Notes under the pieces: model-generated
Seen by the model: only the letters and a program-made list of their open reading frames with translations
What the model was told of the DNA's origin: nothing
The model's database searches: none
Assembly (NCBI RefSeq): GCF_010367455.1
Contig: NZ_WRPR01000077.1
Span: 1 to 64,000, forward strand
Reading direction: 5' to 3'
DNA length: 64,000 nucleotides
From: Candidatus Laterigemmans baculatus
Lineage (GTDB): Bacteria; Planctomycetota; Planctomycetia; Pirellulales; Pirellulaceae
Made by a program: the position numbers and the translations under genes
In this document: positions 34,601-42,921 of the stretch, piece by piece
Layout: the number at the start of each line of letters is the position of its first letter
Position numbering within the stretch: the stretch's first letter is position 1

Positions 34601-35278
34601 GGAACGGTGGAGGTTTGGGACTTGCGGAATCGCAAATTCGTCACCCGTTGGCACGTCGATGGGTGCGAGACTTCCATCGAGCCCCAGGCCGTCTCACCTG
34701 ACGATTCAACCCTGGCAGCCACCGATTGGGTGAGCGATGTCCTGTGGTTGTTCGATACCGCCACGGGCAAGGCCACCGCGATTCCCGCTGCGCAGTGTCA
34801 CGATGCCGTCTTTCTCCGCAATGGGACGGAGGTGGCCGTCGATTCGCTCGACGATGTGCTGATCTGGAATGTGGCCGACCAACGGGAAGTGGCGCGGCTG
34901 CGGGGGCACCATAGTACGATCGAAGCGCTCGCGGTCAGCCCCGACGGCCAGCGACTCGCTTCCTGCAGCCAGGATCGGCTGGTCAAGATCTGGGATCTCC
35001 AAACCAACTGCGAACTGCACCTCCTCTCGAGCCACCGCGACGAAGTGACGGCGGTGACTTTTTCTCCCGACGGACGCTCGGTGGTCAGCGGCGACCGCAG
35101 CGGCACCGTGCTGGTATGGGACGTGGAGAGTGGGCGGTTGGTTTGCGAACTGGAGAACCTCGCCGCCGAGATCAGCCAACTCGAGTTCTCCCCCGACGGC
35201 ACGATGCTGGCCTGCCATCTACTCAGGAGCGAGCAATCGGTCGTGATGCTCGATGTCTCGCCACCGGAGGAGTATTAG
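31619..35278 (+). CDS. Transmembrane Ser/Thr protein kinase with WD40 repeat sensor
   Basis: 1219 residues, start GTG 31619. The Hanks-type kinase domain (about 70-440) has the P-loop GRGGMGVV, Lys99 (VALKIL), HRDIKPAN near 304, DFG near 324 and GTLRYMSPEQ. About 110 Ala/Pro/Glu-rich residues (165-275, PARAETPASAEAPARAES) are inserted between the lobes. One membrane helix (about 470-494, LVPVALGMLVALCMLLAASL) is followed by a coiled-coil-prone stretch (RERARAVANGEAARRAAKEK) and many WD40 units (AFSPDGRWLATGDWNG, WDLQ-type endings) to the C-terminus. Catalytic residues look complete. Family role: WD40 parts bind proteins or sense signals. It is not in an operon; REP hairpins lie on both sides. 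Confidence 0.95.
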   Translation: MKHEQAYDDPATTASEGASSSAGEFTLPPEVELHAGVELAADAAPGGSPFSSPHPPQTGHPPQAGMVGEFRIIREVGRGGMGVVYEAEQLSLGRHVALKILPMASVLDGRQLLRFKNEARAAATLVHPHIVPVFSIGCERGVHYYAMQFIEGQSLAELVATLRSEAGLDRPPAPARAETPASAEAPARAESPTGAGAASAAKRAAGAGLGSGIREAELPAVIELPAAELAKSDRTAVDLPAADTAVAPQAARENGGTRSAESAIWASGSTERARRGRHRYVMAARWGADVAEALEHAHSLGVVHRDIKPANLLLDQEGKVWVTDFGLAQLEADAGMTMTGDVLGTLRYMSPEQAQGKRAEVDARSDVYSLGISLYELLALRPAFPGTDRAAMLRQVVEVDPPPLRSVDPQVPRDLETVVLKAIAKEPQARYPSAQAFADDLRRFVADEPIHARRPTLVDRGAKWMRRHRTLVPVALGMLVALCMLLAASLSVIERERARAVANGEAARRAAKEKQRLLFEAQDLQRETERHAARIERLLYVADLKLASLAWEKGDLQQYVGLLAAHRSAADSASRRGFEWNYLWRRGMLEHRELASRESAVYDASFSPDGSRLALASDEEGIATLDASADFGAYGDFVPPRQAVTLAVEEVSSIAFSPDGQRLAASHFDGTIRVCDLATASTEWTRVAHTQGQASEVAFTRDGRGLISCGPEPVVRLWDASDGRPRGELKSDAPPIPNRRQAIHALAVSSDGQLMASAGGPDGNTLMIWNLPAQSDKHLLRGHQERLTSVAFSPDDRFVATGSIDKTVRVWDLSSKRTPRKGLRREVFVGEHLDSVRSVAFSPDGRWLATGDWNGAIRLWDLETLGIAALKEKSPIRSARPTRIWQAHAGRVYALEFAPQEPRLLSAGRDGKVHLWNLDSQPQRILPTPPGQQVSGGGAFTPDSRYFVRAQFGSLAFWNPHSENLETVVDVHDQSRESVAISPGNSCLYFGNGPGTVEVWDLRNRKFVTRWHVDGCETSIEPQAVSPDDSTLAATDWVSDVLWLFDTATGKATAIPAAQCHDAVFLRNGTEVAVDSLDDVLIWNVADQREVARLRGHHSTIEALAVSPDGQRLASCSQDRLVKIWDLQTNCELHLLSSHRDEVTAVTFSPDGRSVVSGDRSGTVLVWDVESGRLVCELENLAAEISQLEFSPDGTMLACHLLRSEQSVVMLDVSPPEEY

Positions 35279-35295
35279 GCGCTGTCAGAAAGCTC

Positions 35296-35460
35296 CATAG
35301 TCGCCTTTCGCTCCGCGAAAGTAGCGTTGCCGCACAACTTTCGCGGAGCGAAAGGCGACTATGGGCCGCGCAACTTTTGCGGAGCGAAAGGCGACGAAGT
35401 CCTGCGCAACTTTCGCGGAGCGAAAGGCGACTATGGGCCGCACAACTTTCGCGGAGCGAG
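35296..35460. repeat. REP cluster: one inverted and four direct copies
   Basis: Inverted copy 35296-35329, direct copies at about 35331-35364, 35370-35396 (with TTTTGCGG variation), 35403-35435 and a truncated one at 35441-35460. TGTCAGAAAGC just after the kinase stop resembles an end of the CTCTGTCAGAAAA family. Confidence 0.88.
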
Positions 35461-35566
35461 TTTTTGCTGCAGCGAAGAGAGTTGATTGGCGCGACAGGTT
35501 TGCTACGGTGCTGTACCCGCAAGGGTGCTGAGGAAAAGCAACGGCCACTCACCGAGGAACTCATCC

Positions 35567-36964
35567 ATGGCGATCAAGATGCCGGCAGAGGGTGCGAGGC
35601 GTGTGGCGATTGCTGGCGGCGGATTGGCCGGTTTGACGTGTGCCAAATATTTGGTCGACGCCGGTCTGCAGGTCACGGTGGTCGAGAGCTTGCCTTTTCT
35701 GGGAGGCCGCGCGTCGACATATCGCGATCAGGATGGCGAATGGGTCGAGCAGGGACTGCACATCTTTCTGGGCGTCTACAGTGAATTCATGACGCTGTTG
35801 AACGAGATTGGGCAGTTCGCCGATGATATCTTGTTTTGGATGGATGACGTCCACTATCAGGACCGCGATGGCCACCATGCAACGTATGGTCTGAACCCCA
35901 TCCATGCTCCCCTCAAAACACTGTTCCGCGCGCTCAGCCAGAATGATTATCTAGGTATCCTCGATAAATTATCGATCGTTCCGTTGGCCGCGCCGGCGTT
36001 TGCCAGTTTGGAAGCGATCCAGAAAAATTATGATGGCTTGACCGTTACCGAGTGGTGGCGGAAAGCGGGTGGGCGGGAAGATGTAATGCAGCGGGTGCTC
36101 CGCCCGCTCTGCCGCGGCTTGCAATTTACCGATCCGGATCAGTTTTCCGCCTACGACTTTCTCGGCTGGGCACACAACGCGATCTATGGGATCCGCAACA
36201 TCCGCCTGGGCGGCTATGAGGGGGCTCGCGACGATCTGATCTTTGCGCCGCTGGGCCGCTATCTTACCGACCGAGGCGCCACGATTCGCACCGGGACCCC
36301 CCTCCGCGCGATTCATTGCGATGCCGCTGGCGGACGTGTCGAGGGTTTTGAGCTCGACCATGGCGAGCGCGTCGAGGCGGACGCGTATGTGGTGGCGGTC
36401 CCCCCCTGGATCTTTGCACCGCTGATGCCATCCGCACTCCGCGAGCAGACGTTCTTTGCGGAGATCGCCAATCTTCCAGTCGCTCCGGCGATCTCCGTGC
36501 AGATTTGGTTTGACCGAGCGGTTACCGGTGGCCCCGGCTTTTATCTGGTCGCTCGGACGCACGCGCCGGTCTATCAAGAGCAGTCGCCGCACACGTATCC
36601 CGTCGCTCGGGGAAGTCGAATCTCGGTGATCGTCTCCCCAGCCGATGAGTTGTTGGATCTGGAGGATGATGCGCTGGTGCGAATGGTGGTGGAGTCGATC
36701 GGCAGCGTCAACCAAGTCGTGGCCGATGCTGTGGTGACCAAGTCGGTCGTTCTCAAACATCGCCAGCATTTGGTGCGGCCCCTTCCCGGTGCCATGTCGG
36801 CTCGTCCTCAGCAGCGGACACCCGTGCCCAACTTGTTTTTGGCTGGCGATTGGACGCAGCAAGAATTCTTTGGCAGCCAGGAAGGGGCGGTGCGGGGCGG
36901 CAAGTACTGCGCCCGCGAAGTCCGCTGCGCGCTGCTTCCCGATCTGCCTCGCAGTCGGGTTTAA
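35567..36964 (+). CDS. FAD-dependent desaturase/amine-oxidase family protein (phytoene/zeta-carotene desaturase or HpnE type)
   Basis: 465 residues. The dinucleotide-binding motif RRVAIAGGGLAGLTCAKYLV (11-30) is followed by LPFLGGRASTY and GEWVEQGLHIFLGVYSEF, which resembles the ETGLHIFFGAYPN stretch of plant/cyanobacterial-type phytoene desaturases. The C-terminal FAD motif is PNLFLAGDWTQQEFFGSQEG. It oxidises or isomerises a polyene or isoprenoid: either a carotenoid desaturation step or hydroxysqualene dehydroxylation (HpnE). Sequence alone does not separate these. ATG 35567 is preceded by GAGGAAC at good spacing. No other carotenoid or hopanoid gene is nearby. Confidence 0.85.
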   Translation: MAIKMPAEGARRVAIAGGGLAGLTCAKYLVDAGLQVTVVESLPFLGGRASTYRDQDGEWVEQGLHIFLGVYSEFMTLLNEIGQFADDILFWMDDVHYQDRDGHHATYGLNPIHAPLKTLFRALSQNDYLGILDKLSIVPLAAPAFASLEAIQKNYDGLTVTEWWRKAGGREDVMQRVLRPLCRGLQFTDPDQFSAYDFLGWAHNAIYGIRNIRLGGYEGARDDLIFAPLGRYLTDRGATIRTGTPLRAIHCDAAGGRVEGFELDHGERVEADAYVVAVPPWIFAPLMPSALREQTFFAEIANLPVAPAISVQIWFDRAVTGGPGFYLVARTHAPVYQEQSPHTYPVARGSRISVIVSPADELLDLEDDALVRMVVESIGSVNQVVADAVVTKSVVLKHRQHLVRPLPGAMSARPQQRTPVPNLFLAGDWTQQEFFGSQEGAVRGGKYCAREVRCALLPDLPRSRV

Positions 36965-36986
36965 GGAAAAGGGGGCCCCGATGCGC

Positions 36987-37149
36987 CCGAGGCTAGCGCC
37001 TACGGCTCAGGGGCCCGAGGCTAGCGCCTACGGCTCAGGGGCCCGAGGCTAGCGCCTACGGCTCAGGGGCCCGAGGCTAGCGCCTACGGCTCAGGGGCTC
37101 GAGGCTAGCGCCTACGGCTCAGGGGCCCGAGGCTAGCGCCTACGGCTCA
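36987..37149 (+). repeat. Six tandem copies of a 28-bp unit
   Basis: CCGAGGCTAGCGCCTACGGC plus TCAGGGGC repeats six times (starts 36987, 37015, 37043, 37071, 37099, 37127; the fifth begins TCGAGG, the last is cut after GGCTCA). The unit is the arm of the GAGCCGTAGGCGCTAGCC palindrome family. There are no unique spacers, so it is not a CRISPR. It lies between two co-oriented genes. Confidence 0.95.
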
Positions 37150-37187
37150 AAATGGCAAAACTCCGACGTGCCTGACGGGAGAGAAAC

Positions 37188-38741
37188 ATGAGTGCTACCT
37201 CGATGAGCGCGACTCCGGCGGCTTCCGATCGCCACTCCTCCAGCAGTGGGCTGCTTTTTCTGAGCACCCTGGTGGCGGCGCTCGGTGGGTTGCTGTTCGG
37301 CTTCGACACGGCGGTGATCTCGGGCACGACCGAGGCTCTGGAAGTCCAGTTCGAACTGTCCAGCGGCGCCCTGGGATTCACGGTCGCCACGGCGCTGGTG
37401 GGGACGATTCTGGGTTCGATCTCGGTGGGGCGACCGGCCGATGCTTGGGGCCGTCGCGCGATCCTCTCGCTCACGGCGATTCTGTTCACGGTGTCAGCCA
37501 TCGGCAGCGCACTTGCTCCCGAATGGTATTCGTTCATGCTGTTTCGATTCATCGGCGGGATCGGGGTCGGAGCCGCGTCGGTCGTTTCGCCAATGTATAT
37601 CGCGGAGATTTCGCCGGCGCGATTGCGGGGACGGTTGGTGGCCGTCACGCAGTTCAATATTGTGCTCGGCATCTTATTGGCTTTTTTCTCAAACTATCTC
37701 ATCGCCCAAGCAGGTTTCGGAGAGACCGCATGGCGGTGGATGTTTGGCGTCGAGACGGTGCCAGCGGTCGCCTTTGGAGTGCTGCTGTGGTTGGTTCCCC
37801 GTAGCCCCCGCTGGCTGATGACGAAGGGCCACGATTCCGAAGCTCGGGAGGTGCTCGCGAGGCTTGGCCGCGACGATGTCGAACGCGAACTGAGGGAAAT
37901 TCGCGAGTCGATCGATCTGGAACATCACCAACTCGAGGAGCCCTTCTTCGGAAGGAATTATCGCAAGCCGATTCTGCTGGCCGTGGCGATTGCTGCCTTT
38001 AACCAGTTGTCCGGAATCAATGCGGTGCTGTACTACGCCCCGGCGATTTTCAAGATGGCCGGGGCCGGGACGGACCAAGCGCTGCTGCAGGCGGTCGCGG
38101 TCGGCGGCACGAACTTGCTGTTCACGATGATTGCGATGGCGATCATCGACAGCTTTGGACGACGGCGGCTGATGCTGATCGGATCGCTCGGTTACATCCT
38201 CAGCCTCGGCGCGACCGCCGGGGCGTTCTATGCCTACGGAGCCGAGTTCCAAGCCGCGACGCAAGCGGCCGATGCTCTCGAGAACGTCGAGCAACGAATC
38301 GCGGAGCCGCCGAGCGAGGCCGCCTCGCAGGACGGTGTGCCGCTCGAACGAGCAACGCGGGAAGCTGAGGCGGAAGCCCGGGCCGCGTTCGCCGCAGCGG
38401 CCGAAGAAGCGCAGGGAGGCAGCCGAATCGTGCTGATCGGTCTGATCGCTTTCATCGCCTCACACGCTTTCAGCCAGGGTGCGGTGATCTGGGTGTTCAT
38501 CAGCGAGATCTTTCCCAACCGCGTTCGCGCCCGGGGATTGGCCCTCGGCAGTTTTACCCACTGGGCGATGGCGGCTTTGATCTCCTGGACGTTTCCGAAG
38601 ATCGCCGAGTGGTCCGGAGGGCACATCTTCGCGTTCTACGCGCTGATGATGTTCGTCCAACTGATTTGGGTGCTGGCGGTGATGCCGGAGACCAAGGGAG
38701 TGCCACTCGAAGAGATCCAAAAGCGGCTCGGCATCCGCTGA
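37188..38741 (+). CDS. MFS sugar porter family transporter
   Basis: 517 residues with 12 predicted membrane helices. Sugar-porter signatures are present: ALGGLLFGFDTAVISG in helix 1, RPADAWGRRAIL in loop 2-3, PRSPRWLM after helix 6, NQLSGINAVLYYAPAIF in helix 7, DSFGRRRLM in loop 8-9 and PETKGVPLEEI at the end. It carries an unusual 60-residue Ala/Glu-rich insertion (about 350-410, EAEARAAFAAAAEEAQGG) between helices 9 and 10. It likely imports a hexose or pentose with protons; the substrate is not predictable. ATG 37188 follows GGGAGAG. It may be cotranscribed with the upstream FAD gene, though a tandem repeat array separates them. Confidence 0.93.
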   Translation: MSATSMSATPAASDRHSSSSGLLFLSTLVAALGGLLFGFDTAVISGTTEALEVQFELSSGALGFTVATALVGTILGSISVGRPADAWGRRAILSLTAILFTVSAIGSALAPEWYSFMLFRFIGGIGVGAASVVSPMYIAEISPARLRGRLVAVTQFNIVLGILLAFFSNYLIAQAGFGETAWRWMFGVETVPAVAFGVLLWLVPRSPRWLMTKGHDSEAREVLARLGRDDVERELREIRESIDLEHHQLEEPFFGRNYRKPILLAVAIAAFNQLSGINAVLYYAPAIFKMAGAGTDQALLQAVAVGGTNLLFTMIAMAIIDSFGRRRLMLIGSLGYILSLGATAGAFYAYGAEFQAATQAADALENVEQRIAEPPSEAASQDGVPLERATREAEAEARAAFAAAAEEAQGGSRIVLIGLIAFIASHAFSQGAVIWVFISEIFPNRVRARGLALGSFTHWAMAALISWTFPKIAEWSGGHIFAFYALMMFVQLIWVLAVMPETKGVPLEEIQKRLGIR

Positions 38742-38778
38742 CGCCCGAGATGACGTCAGGAAAAGATGGGGCCAGAGA

Positions 38779-38910
38779 ATCAGCCGCCGGGCATTCGATC
38801 GGACGCATCAGCCGCCACGCGCTAGCGTCCGGTTTTCACGGCGTTATCGGAAACCGGGGGCTAGCGCCCGGCGGCTGATAAATGGTCCGGCCGAGCGCCT
38901 GGCGGCTGAT
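38779..38910. repeat. 73-bp palindrome flanked by two partial copies
   Basis: The full palindrome is at 38807-38879, with fragments ATCAGCCGCCGGGCATTCGA at 38779-38798 and GAGCGCCTGGCGGCTGAT before 38910. It fills the gap between convergent genes (sugar porter and superoxide dismutase). Confidence 0.87.
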
Positions 38911-38943
38911 CGAGTGTTCAGACCGCATCGGCGAAAGGCCTGC

Positions 38944-39519
38944 TTAGTTCTTCGGCTGGGCGCTGAACTCGGGGTTGCCGACTCCGATCACGCCCGTTGC
39001 GACGCGAGGTCCGGCGTCGCCCGACGGCTGGCTTTTGAGGTCGTCTTTGCCTGCGTGAACGACAAAAGCGCGGCCGAGGATGAGGCCGAGCGGCGTATCC
39101 TTCGAGACGATATTGACCGTGGCGACGCCTTGCTCGTTCGCGGTGATGTTGCCGAGGTCGCCGACGTGGCTTTTCTCTCCCGGGGCACCGTGCTCGTGGC
39201 CGGTCGGGTTGAAGTGGCCGCCAGCGGCGGTGCCGTCCTTGCTGCGGAGGTCGCCGAACTCATGGATGTGGAAACCATGTTCGCCGGGGGTCAGGTTGCG
39301 GATTTTGCCGGTAATTTTGAGGTCTTTGCCCATCTGGGACAACCGCAGCATGCCTCGGGTCTTGTTGCCTTCGGTGGGAACCAGGATCGCGATCCCAAGC
39401 TTCGGCATCTCCATGTGAGCGTGCGTGCCCGCTTCGCCGTGAGCATGCTCGTCAGCCAGCGCGAAGCTGCTGCCGAGGGCCAGGGCGGTGCCAATCAGGA
39501 GGGTGCAAATCATGCGCAT
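38944..39519 (-). CDS. sodC: Periplasmic Cu-Zn superoxide dismutase lacking the disulfide cysteines
   Basis: 191 residues from ATG 39519 with a signal peptide (ICTLLIGTALALGSSFALAD) and a His-rich mature N-terminus (EHAHGEAGTHAHMEMP). It converts superoxide to peroxide and oxygen outside the cytoplasm. The metal ligands are all visible: HGFHIHEFGD (two His), GGHFNPTGHEHG (two His), SHVGDLGN (His and Asp) and FVVHAGKDD (His); the guiding Arg is in GPRVATG. Both cysteines of the conserved intrasubunit disulfide are absent: GDL replaces the usual GDC and RVATG replaces RVACG. The loss of both together suggests a functional disulfide-free enzyme. Confidence 0.93.
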   Translation of the reverse strand: MRMICTLLIGTALALGSSFALADEHAHGEAGTHAHMEMPKLGIAILVPTEGNKTRGMLRLSQMGKDLKITGKIRNLTPGEHGFHIHEFGDLRSKDGTAAGGHFNPTGHEHGAPGEKSHVGDLGNITANEQGVATVNIVSKDTPLGLILGRAFVVHAGKDDLKSQPSGDAGPRVATGVIGVGNPEFSAQPKN

Positions 39520-39633
39520 GTTCTCAAGCTCCGGAAACAGGGAGGGGAAAGTGAAATGGGAGCGACCCCGGAAACTCATCGTAATCGCTAGAGTTTCTAC
39601 TGTAGCAGGTCGGAGAGCGAATCTCTGCCGCCC

Positions 39634-42600
39634 CTACTCGGCCGCCTCAGGGCTGTTCCAGCGAATATCGGACCTGGACTGCAGTCTCGCCGAAATCCGT
39701 TCGTCGCCGCCGAGCGTCGTCACCAGCCGGTTGAGCACGCGTGACAGGGGAATCCGCTGCGCTTCGTGCACCAGGAGCGGTCTGATCCCGGGAATCACCG
39801 CCACTGAGAGGGTTCCTCCGTGGGCATCGGCGACGCGGTTCTGCAACGCCGTTCGCTCGGCTTCGCTGCCTACCAGCAGCAGTAGCCGCTGCTGACCGCC
39901 ACACTCCAGAAGCGTCGGTCGCGCCGCATGCACGGCCTGCAGAATCGGGTCCGCCGACTCCTCCGAGGCCGGGCCCGCCCCGGTGGTCGCAGGTGGTGGG
40001 GAGGGAGCCGCACCGAGGGCTCCTTCGAGAACCTGCTGCGTGGCGGAACCACTCGCCTCGGCGATTGTCTTCCCGCCGACCGCGTTGGCCGGTTCTCGAA
40101 CGGGATCCGAAAGCAGCGGAGCGACCATCGCGCGGTGGACGGCGGCGAGCAACTTGTCACCCCGGCCGCGGATCTCAGCAGGGAGGATCGCCCACGGCTC
40201 TTGGTTGACACTCGCCTCACGCGGTCGCGAGTCACCGAGTTCTTGGATCGCCATCGCCAGCTGGGCCGCATGGTCGGTGAGCGACTCGACGAGCGCCGAA
40301 AGCTGCGTGGCCAGCTCGCTCAACAACCGTCCAGCACGCGACTCGGCACCCGCCAGCCATCGCTCTTCGGCGAACTGCAGAGCCGGACCGGGCTGCTCGA
40401 GCGAACCGATCAGCCGTTCGGCGGAATGGTCTGCGGCGGCACTCTGGAAGGCGATCGCAGCTCGCTCCACCGCGGCACGATGTCGGCTGCTGGATGTGGC
40501 GTGGCTTTCGGCGGCGACTCGGAGCGCATCGGCGAGCTGGCTGACGCACAGCACGGCAGTCGTCAAGTCCAGCCGACGATCCTTCAGCCGCAACGACAGT
40601 TCGCTGCGGAGCGAACGAATCGCGACTTCTGCCGCTGTCGTGAACGCTTCACCGGTCGCGGGGCGGGCAGCTTCGAGCTCGCGGAGCCCGCCCTCGATCG
40701 CTTCGGGAGTGAGCCGAGCTCGACTGGCGTGTCGGCGGAGCCGCTCGGCGAGGACCGAGCGTCGTGCGTCGGCGGCGACGGGCAGGGGAGCCGCGCGGTC
40801 GGCGACGAGCGAGGCGACATCCAATCCGCAGCAACCCGCCAGCTCCTCTCGCACCCGCGCTGCCGACTCGCGGGCGTCGGCGGGATGCCCCAGCCACCCG
40901 TGGAGCAGCCGCGAAGCGATTGCGCGGGCCAGCCTCGGCCGTTCAATCTGGTCAGCCGATTGCAGCGGTACGATCCCCAGCGAGCGGAGGACCGGTTCGT
41001 GACTCCCACCCGCGGCCTCGGTACCTCCTTTCGCCTCGCGGGCTGCGCGAAGCACCGCGCCGGCGATGGTGGAGTCGGCCCAGATGTAATCGCTGATCAT
41101 TTCCATCGGCGTCGGTGACGGATGGGCCCCCTCGCGGGCCGCCACCACATACGCCTGGCTGAGCGGCGAGCGGGCCGCCGGAACGCTCGGCCAACCCACT
41201 GCCGGGTCGCCGGGATAACTGTTACCCGGCAGGAGATAGTGATGCATCTCCGAGAGCGCGGCATGGCAATCGGCGGCCGCCAACGGTTCCCGCGACGAGG
41301 GTTCAAGTGCTGGAGAGGCGAGCAGAGGCGTCACGGTCGCCTGCGGAAGTCCATGCTGGTCCAGCAGGTGGCGGAGCAAGTGGACCAAATCCCACGCCGT
41401 GCCGCTGCCGGTGCCGCCGCCGAGCGAACCGACCAGATAGACCTGTGGCGTTCGCTCACCCGCAGCCGCCGCCACGGCTTCGACGGCCTCGGACAGTTTG
41501 CGGAACACCATTTCACCGTGGTCGACCAGCGCCAACCGCCCGAGCGGCCGCAGCCCTTCGGTCCGGCCGCTGCGAGGAACGTTATAGACCCACCGGCGGC
41601 TGACGCTCGTGAGGTGTCGAGTGCCATTGTCGCGGTACTGGGCCGGCGTGCGGAGCGGAATCCAGATTGGCGTCGAGGGCGGCAGCCCTTCGCAGCTCTC
41701 GCGATTCCTCGCCGCATCGAGTGCGTCGGACGCGGTATCGATCAGGACCGAGTGGAGTTCCAGCGGCGACGGACCTTGCTCGGCGGCGACCCGCTCGCCC
41801 AAGCGCTGCAGGCATTCCGCTCCGGCTCCACCGACGGCGACCAACAAGACCTGGGCGGCAGCCTGCGCGGAGAGCACCGCTGGGCCCGCCGAGAGTGGGT
41901 CCGCCGAGAGTGAGCCCGCCGAAAGTGAGCCCGCCGAGAGGCTGGGCAGATCTTCGACCGCTGCTACCTGCGGGCGGCCCGTGTCGAACAAGGTGCTCGT
42001 CCGCGTATCGCTGTCGAGTTCCCAGCTCTCGCCGTTGCGGGGCGTGCTCGCATCACCACGGCCCCGCGGCTGGGCCGCACGATCCCCCGCCGCTCGCAAC
42101 GCTTCGACTAATTCCAAACAGCCGCCGTACCGCCGCGACGGATTCTTCTCGAGCGAACGGGCGATAACCGGACGGTCCGACGGGGGGAGGGGTTCGAGAT
42201 GCGGGGCGCTGTGAACGTGCTGCGTCGCCAGTTGTGCGATCGTTCTTCCGGTGAAGGGCCGCGTCCCGGTCAGCAGTTCCTGATACATCACCGCCAAACT
42301 GTACTGGTCGCTGGTCGGGCTCGGCCGCCCGTCAAAAACCTCCGGCGGCGCGTAGATGGGAGTCAGGCCGCCAATCATGGAGCATTCGACGTCGCGAAGA
42401 TCCTTGAGCAACCCGAAATCGGCAACCTTGACATGTCCGCCAACCATCAACAGGTTGCCTGGTTTGACGTCCAAGTGCTGGAGCTGGTAGCGATTGTGGA
42501 GGTAATCGAGGGCGTCGGCTGCATCGTGCAAATACGCCAAGAGCGCAGCGCGGGGGATGCCGCAGGAGCCGCGCTCTCGGTGACGGCGATAGGTGTCCTC

Positions 42601-42900
42601 GAGCGACCCATCGGCCAGCTCGGTGACGATGATCAACCGCCCGGCAACGACTTCAAACCGCTCGAGCGTCAGCAAGAAGGGGTGCTGGACTCCTTTGATT
42701 CGCTCGAGCGACCGCAGCTCCCGCGTCGCCTGGCGTTCGTTCAGCGCTCCATGCACAAACTTGATGGCCTTATACAGCCCTCCCGGTGCCTCGGCACGCC
42801 AGACTTCGCCGAACCCGCCGCTGCCAATCTGTTCCTCCAGCCGGTAACCGGGAATCGGTTCATAACCGGGCTGAATGAGAGTTGCTTCGATGGTACTCAT
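39634..42900 (-). CDS. Ser/Thr protein kinase fused to a tubulin/FtsZ-like GTPase-type domain
   Basis: 1088 residues. Kinase domain about 19-270: P-loop GSGGFGEV (26-33), Lys47, catalytic HLDVKPGN (142-149; Leu replaces Arg of HRD), DFG at 161-163. A low-complexity linker (SLSAGSLSADPLSAGPAV) leads to a tubulin-like region: VLLVAVGGAGAECLQRLGER near 353-372 and the tubulin/FtsZ signature in GSLGGGTGSGTAWDLVHLL near 488-506. A long helical part and a small C-terminal domain (LLLLVGSEAERTALQNRV) follow. Kinase-tubulin fusions would let phosphorylation and GTP-driven assembly be linked; this is inference. It starts 21 bp after the AAA ATPase gene on the same strand, so the two form an operon, divergent from an FHA-EAL gene. 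Confidence 0.85.
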   Translation of the reverse strand: MSTIEATLIQPGYEPIPGYRLEEQIGSGGFGEVWRAEAPGGLYKAIKFVHGALNERQATRELRSLERIKGVQHPFLLTLERFEVVAGRLIIVTELADGSLEDTYRRHRERGSCGIPRAALLAYLHDAADALDYLHNRYQLQHLDVKPGNLLMVGGHVKVADFGLLKDLRDVECSMIGGLTPIYAPPEVFDGRPSPTSDQYSLAVMYQELLTGTRPFTGRTIAQLATQHVHSAPHLEPLPPSDRPVIARSLEKNPSRRYGGCLELVEALRAAGDRAAQPRGRGDASTPRNGESWELDSDTRTSTLFDTGRPQVAAVEDLPSLSAGSLSAGSLSADPLSAGPAVLSAQAAAQVLLVAVGGAGAECLQRLGERVAAEQGPSPLELHSVLIDTASDALDAARNRESCEGLPPSTPIWIPLRTPAQYRDNGTRHLTSVSRRWVYNVPRSGRTEGLRPLGRLALVDHGEMVFRKLSEAVEAVAAAAGERTPQVYLVGSLGGGTGSGTAWDLVHLLRHLLDQHGLPQATVTPLLASPALEPSSREPLAAADCHAALSEMHHYLLPGNSYPGDPAVGWPSVPAARSPLSQAYVVAAREGAHPSPTPMEMISDYIWADSTIAGAVLRAAREAKGGTEAAGGSHEPVLRSLGIVPLQSADQIERPRLARAIASRLLHGWLGHPADARESAARVREELAGCCGLDVASLVADRAAPLPVAADARRSVLAERLRRHASRARLTPEAIEGGLRELEAARPATGEAFTTAAEVAIRSLRSELSLRLKDRRLDLTTAVLCVSQLADALRVAAESHATSSSRHRAAVERAAIAFQSAAADHSAERLIGSLEQPGPALQFAEERWLAGAESRAGRLLSELATQLSALVESLTDHAAQLAMAIQELGDSRPREASVNQEPWAILPAEIRGRGDKLLAAVHRAMVAPLLSDPVREPANAVGGKTIAEASGSATQQVLEGALGAAPSPPPATTGAGPASEESADPILQAVHAARPTLLECGGQQRLLLLVGSEAERTALQNRVADAHGGTLSVAVIPGIRPLLVHEAQRIPLSRVLNRLVTTLGGDERISARLQSRSDIRWNSPEAAE

Positions 42901-42921
42901 AATCGTTACTGATCGGGGCTT

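Noticed and set aside
36987-37149. Six direct repeats that could suggest CRISPR
   Set aside because: The copies are head-to-tail with no unique spacers.
39919-41118. Plus-strand frames opposite the kinase-tubulin gene
   Set aside because: They lie antisense to the tubulin-like domain and C-terminal region and show no domain.
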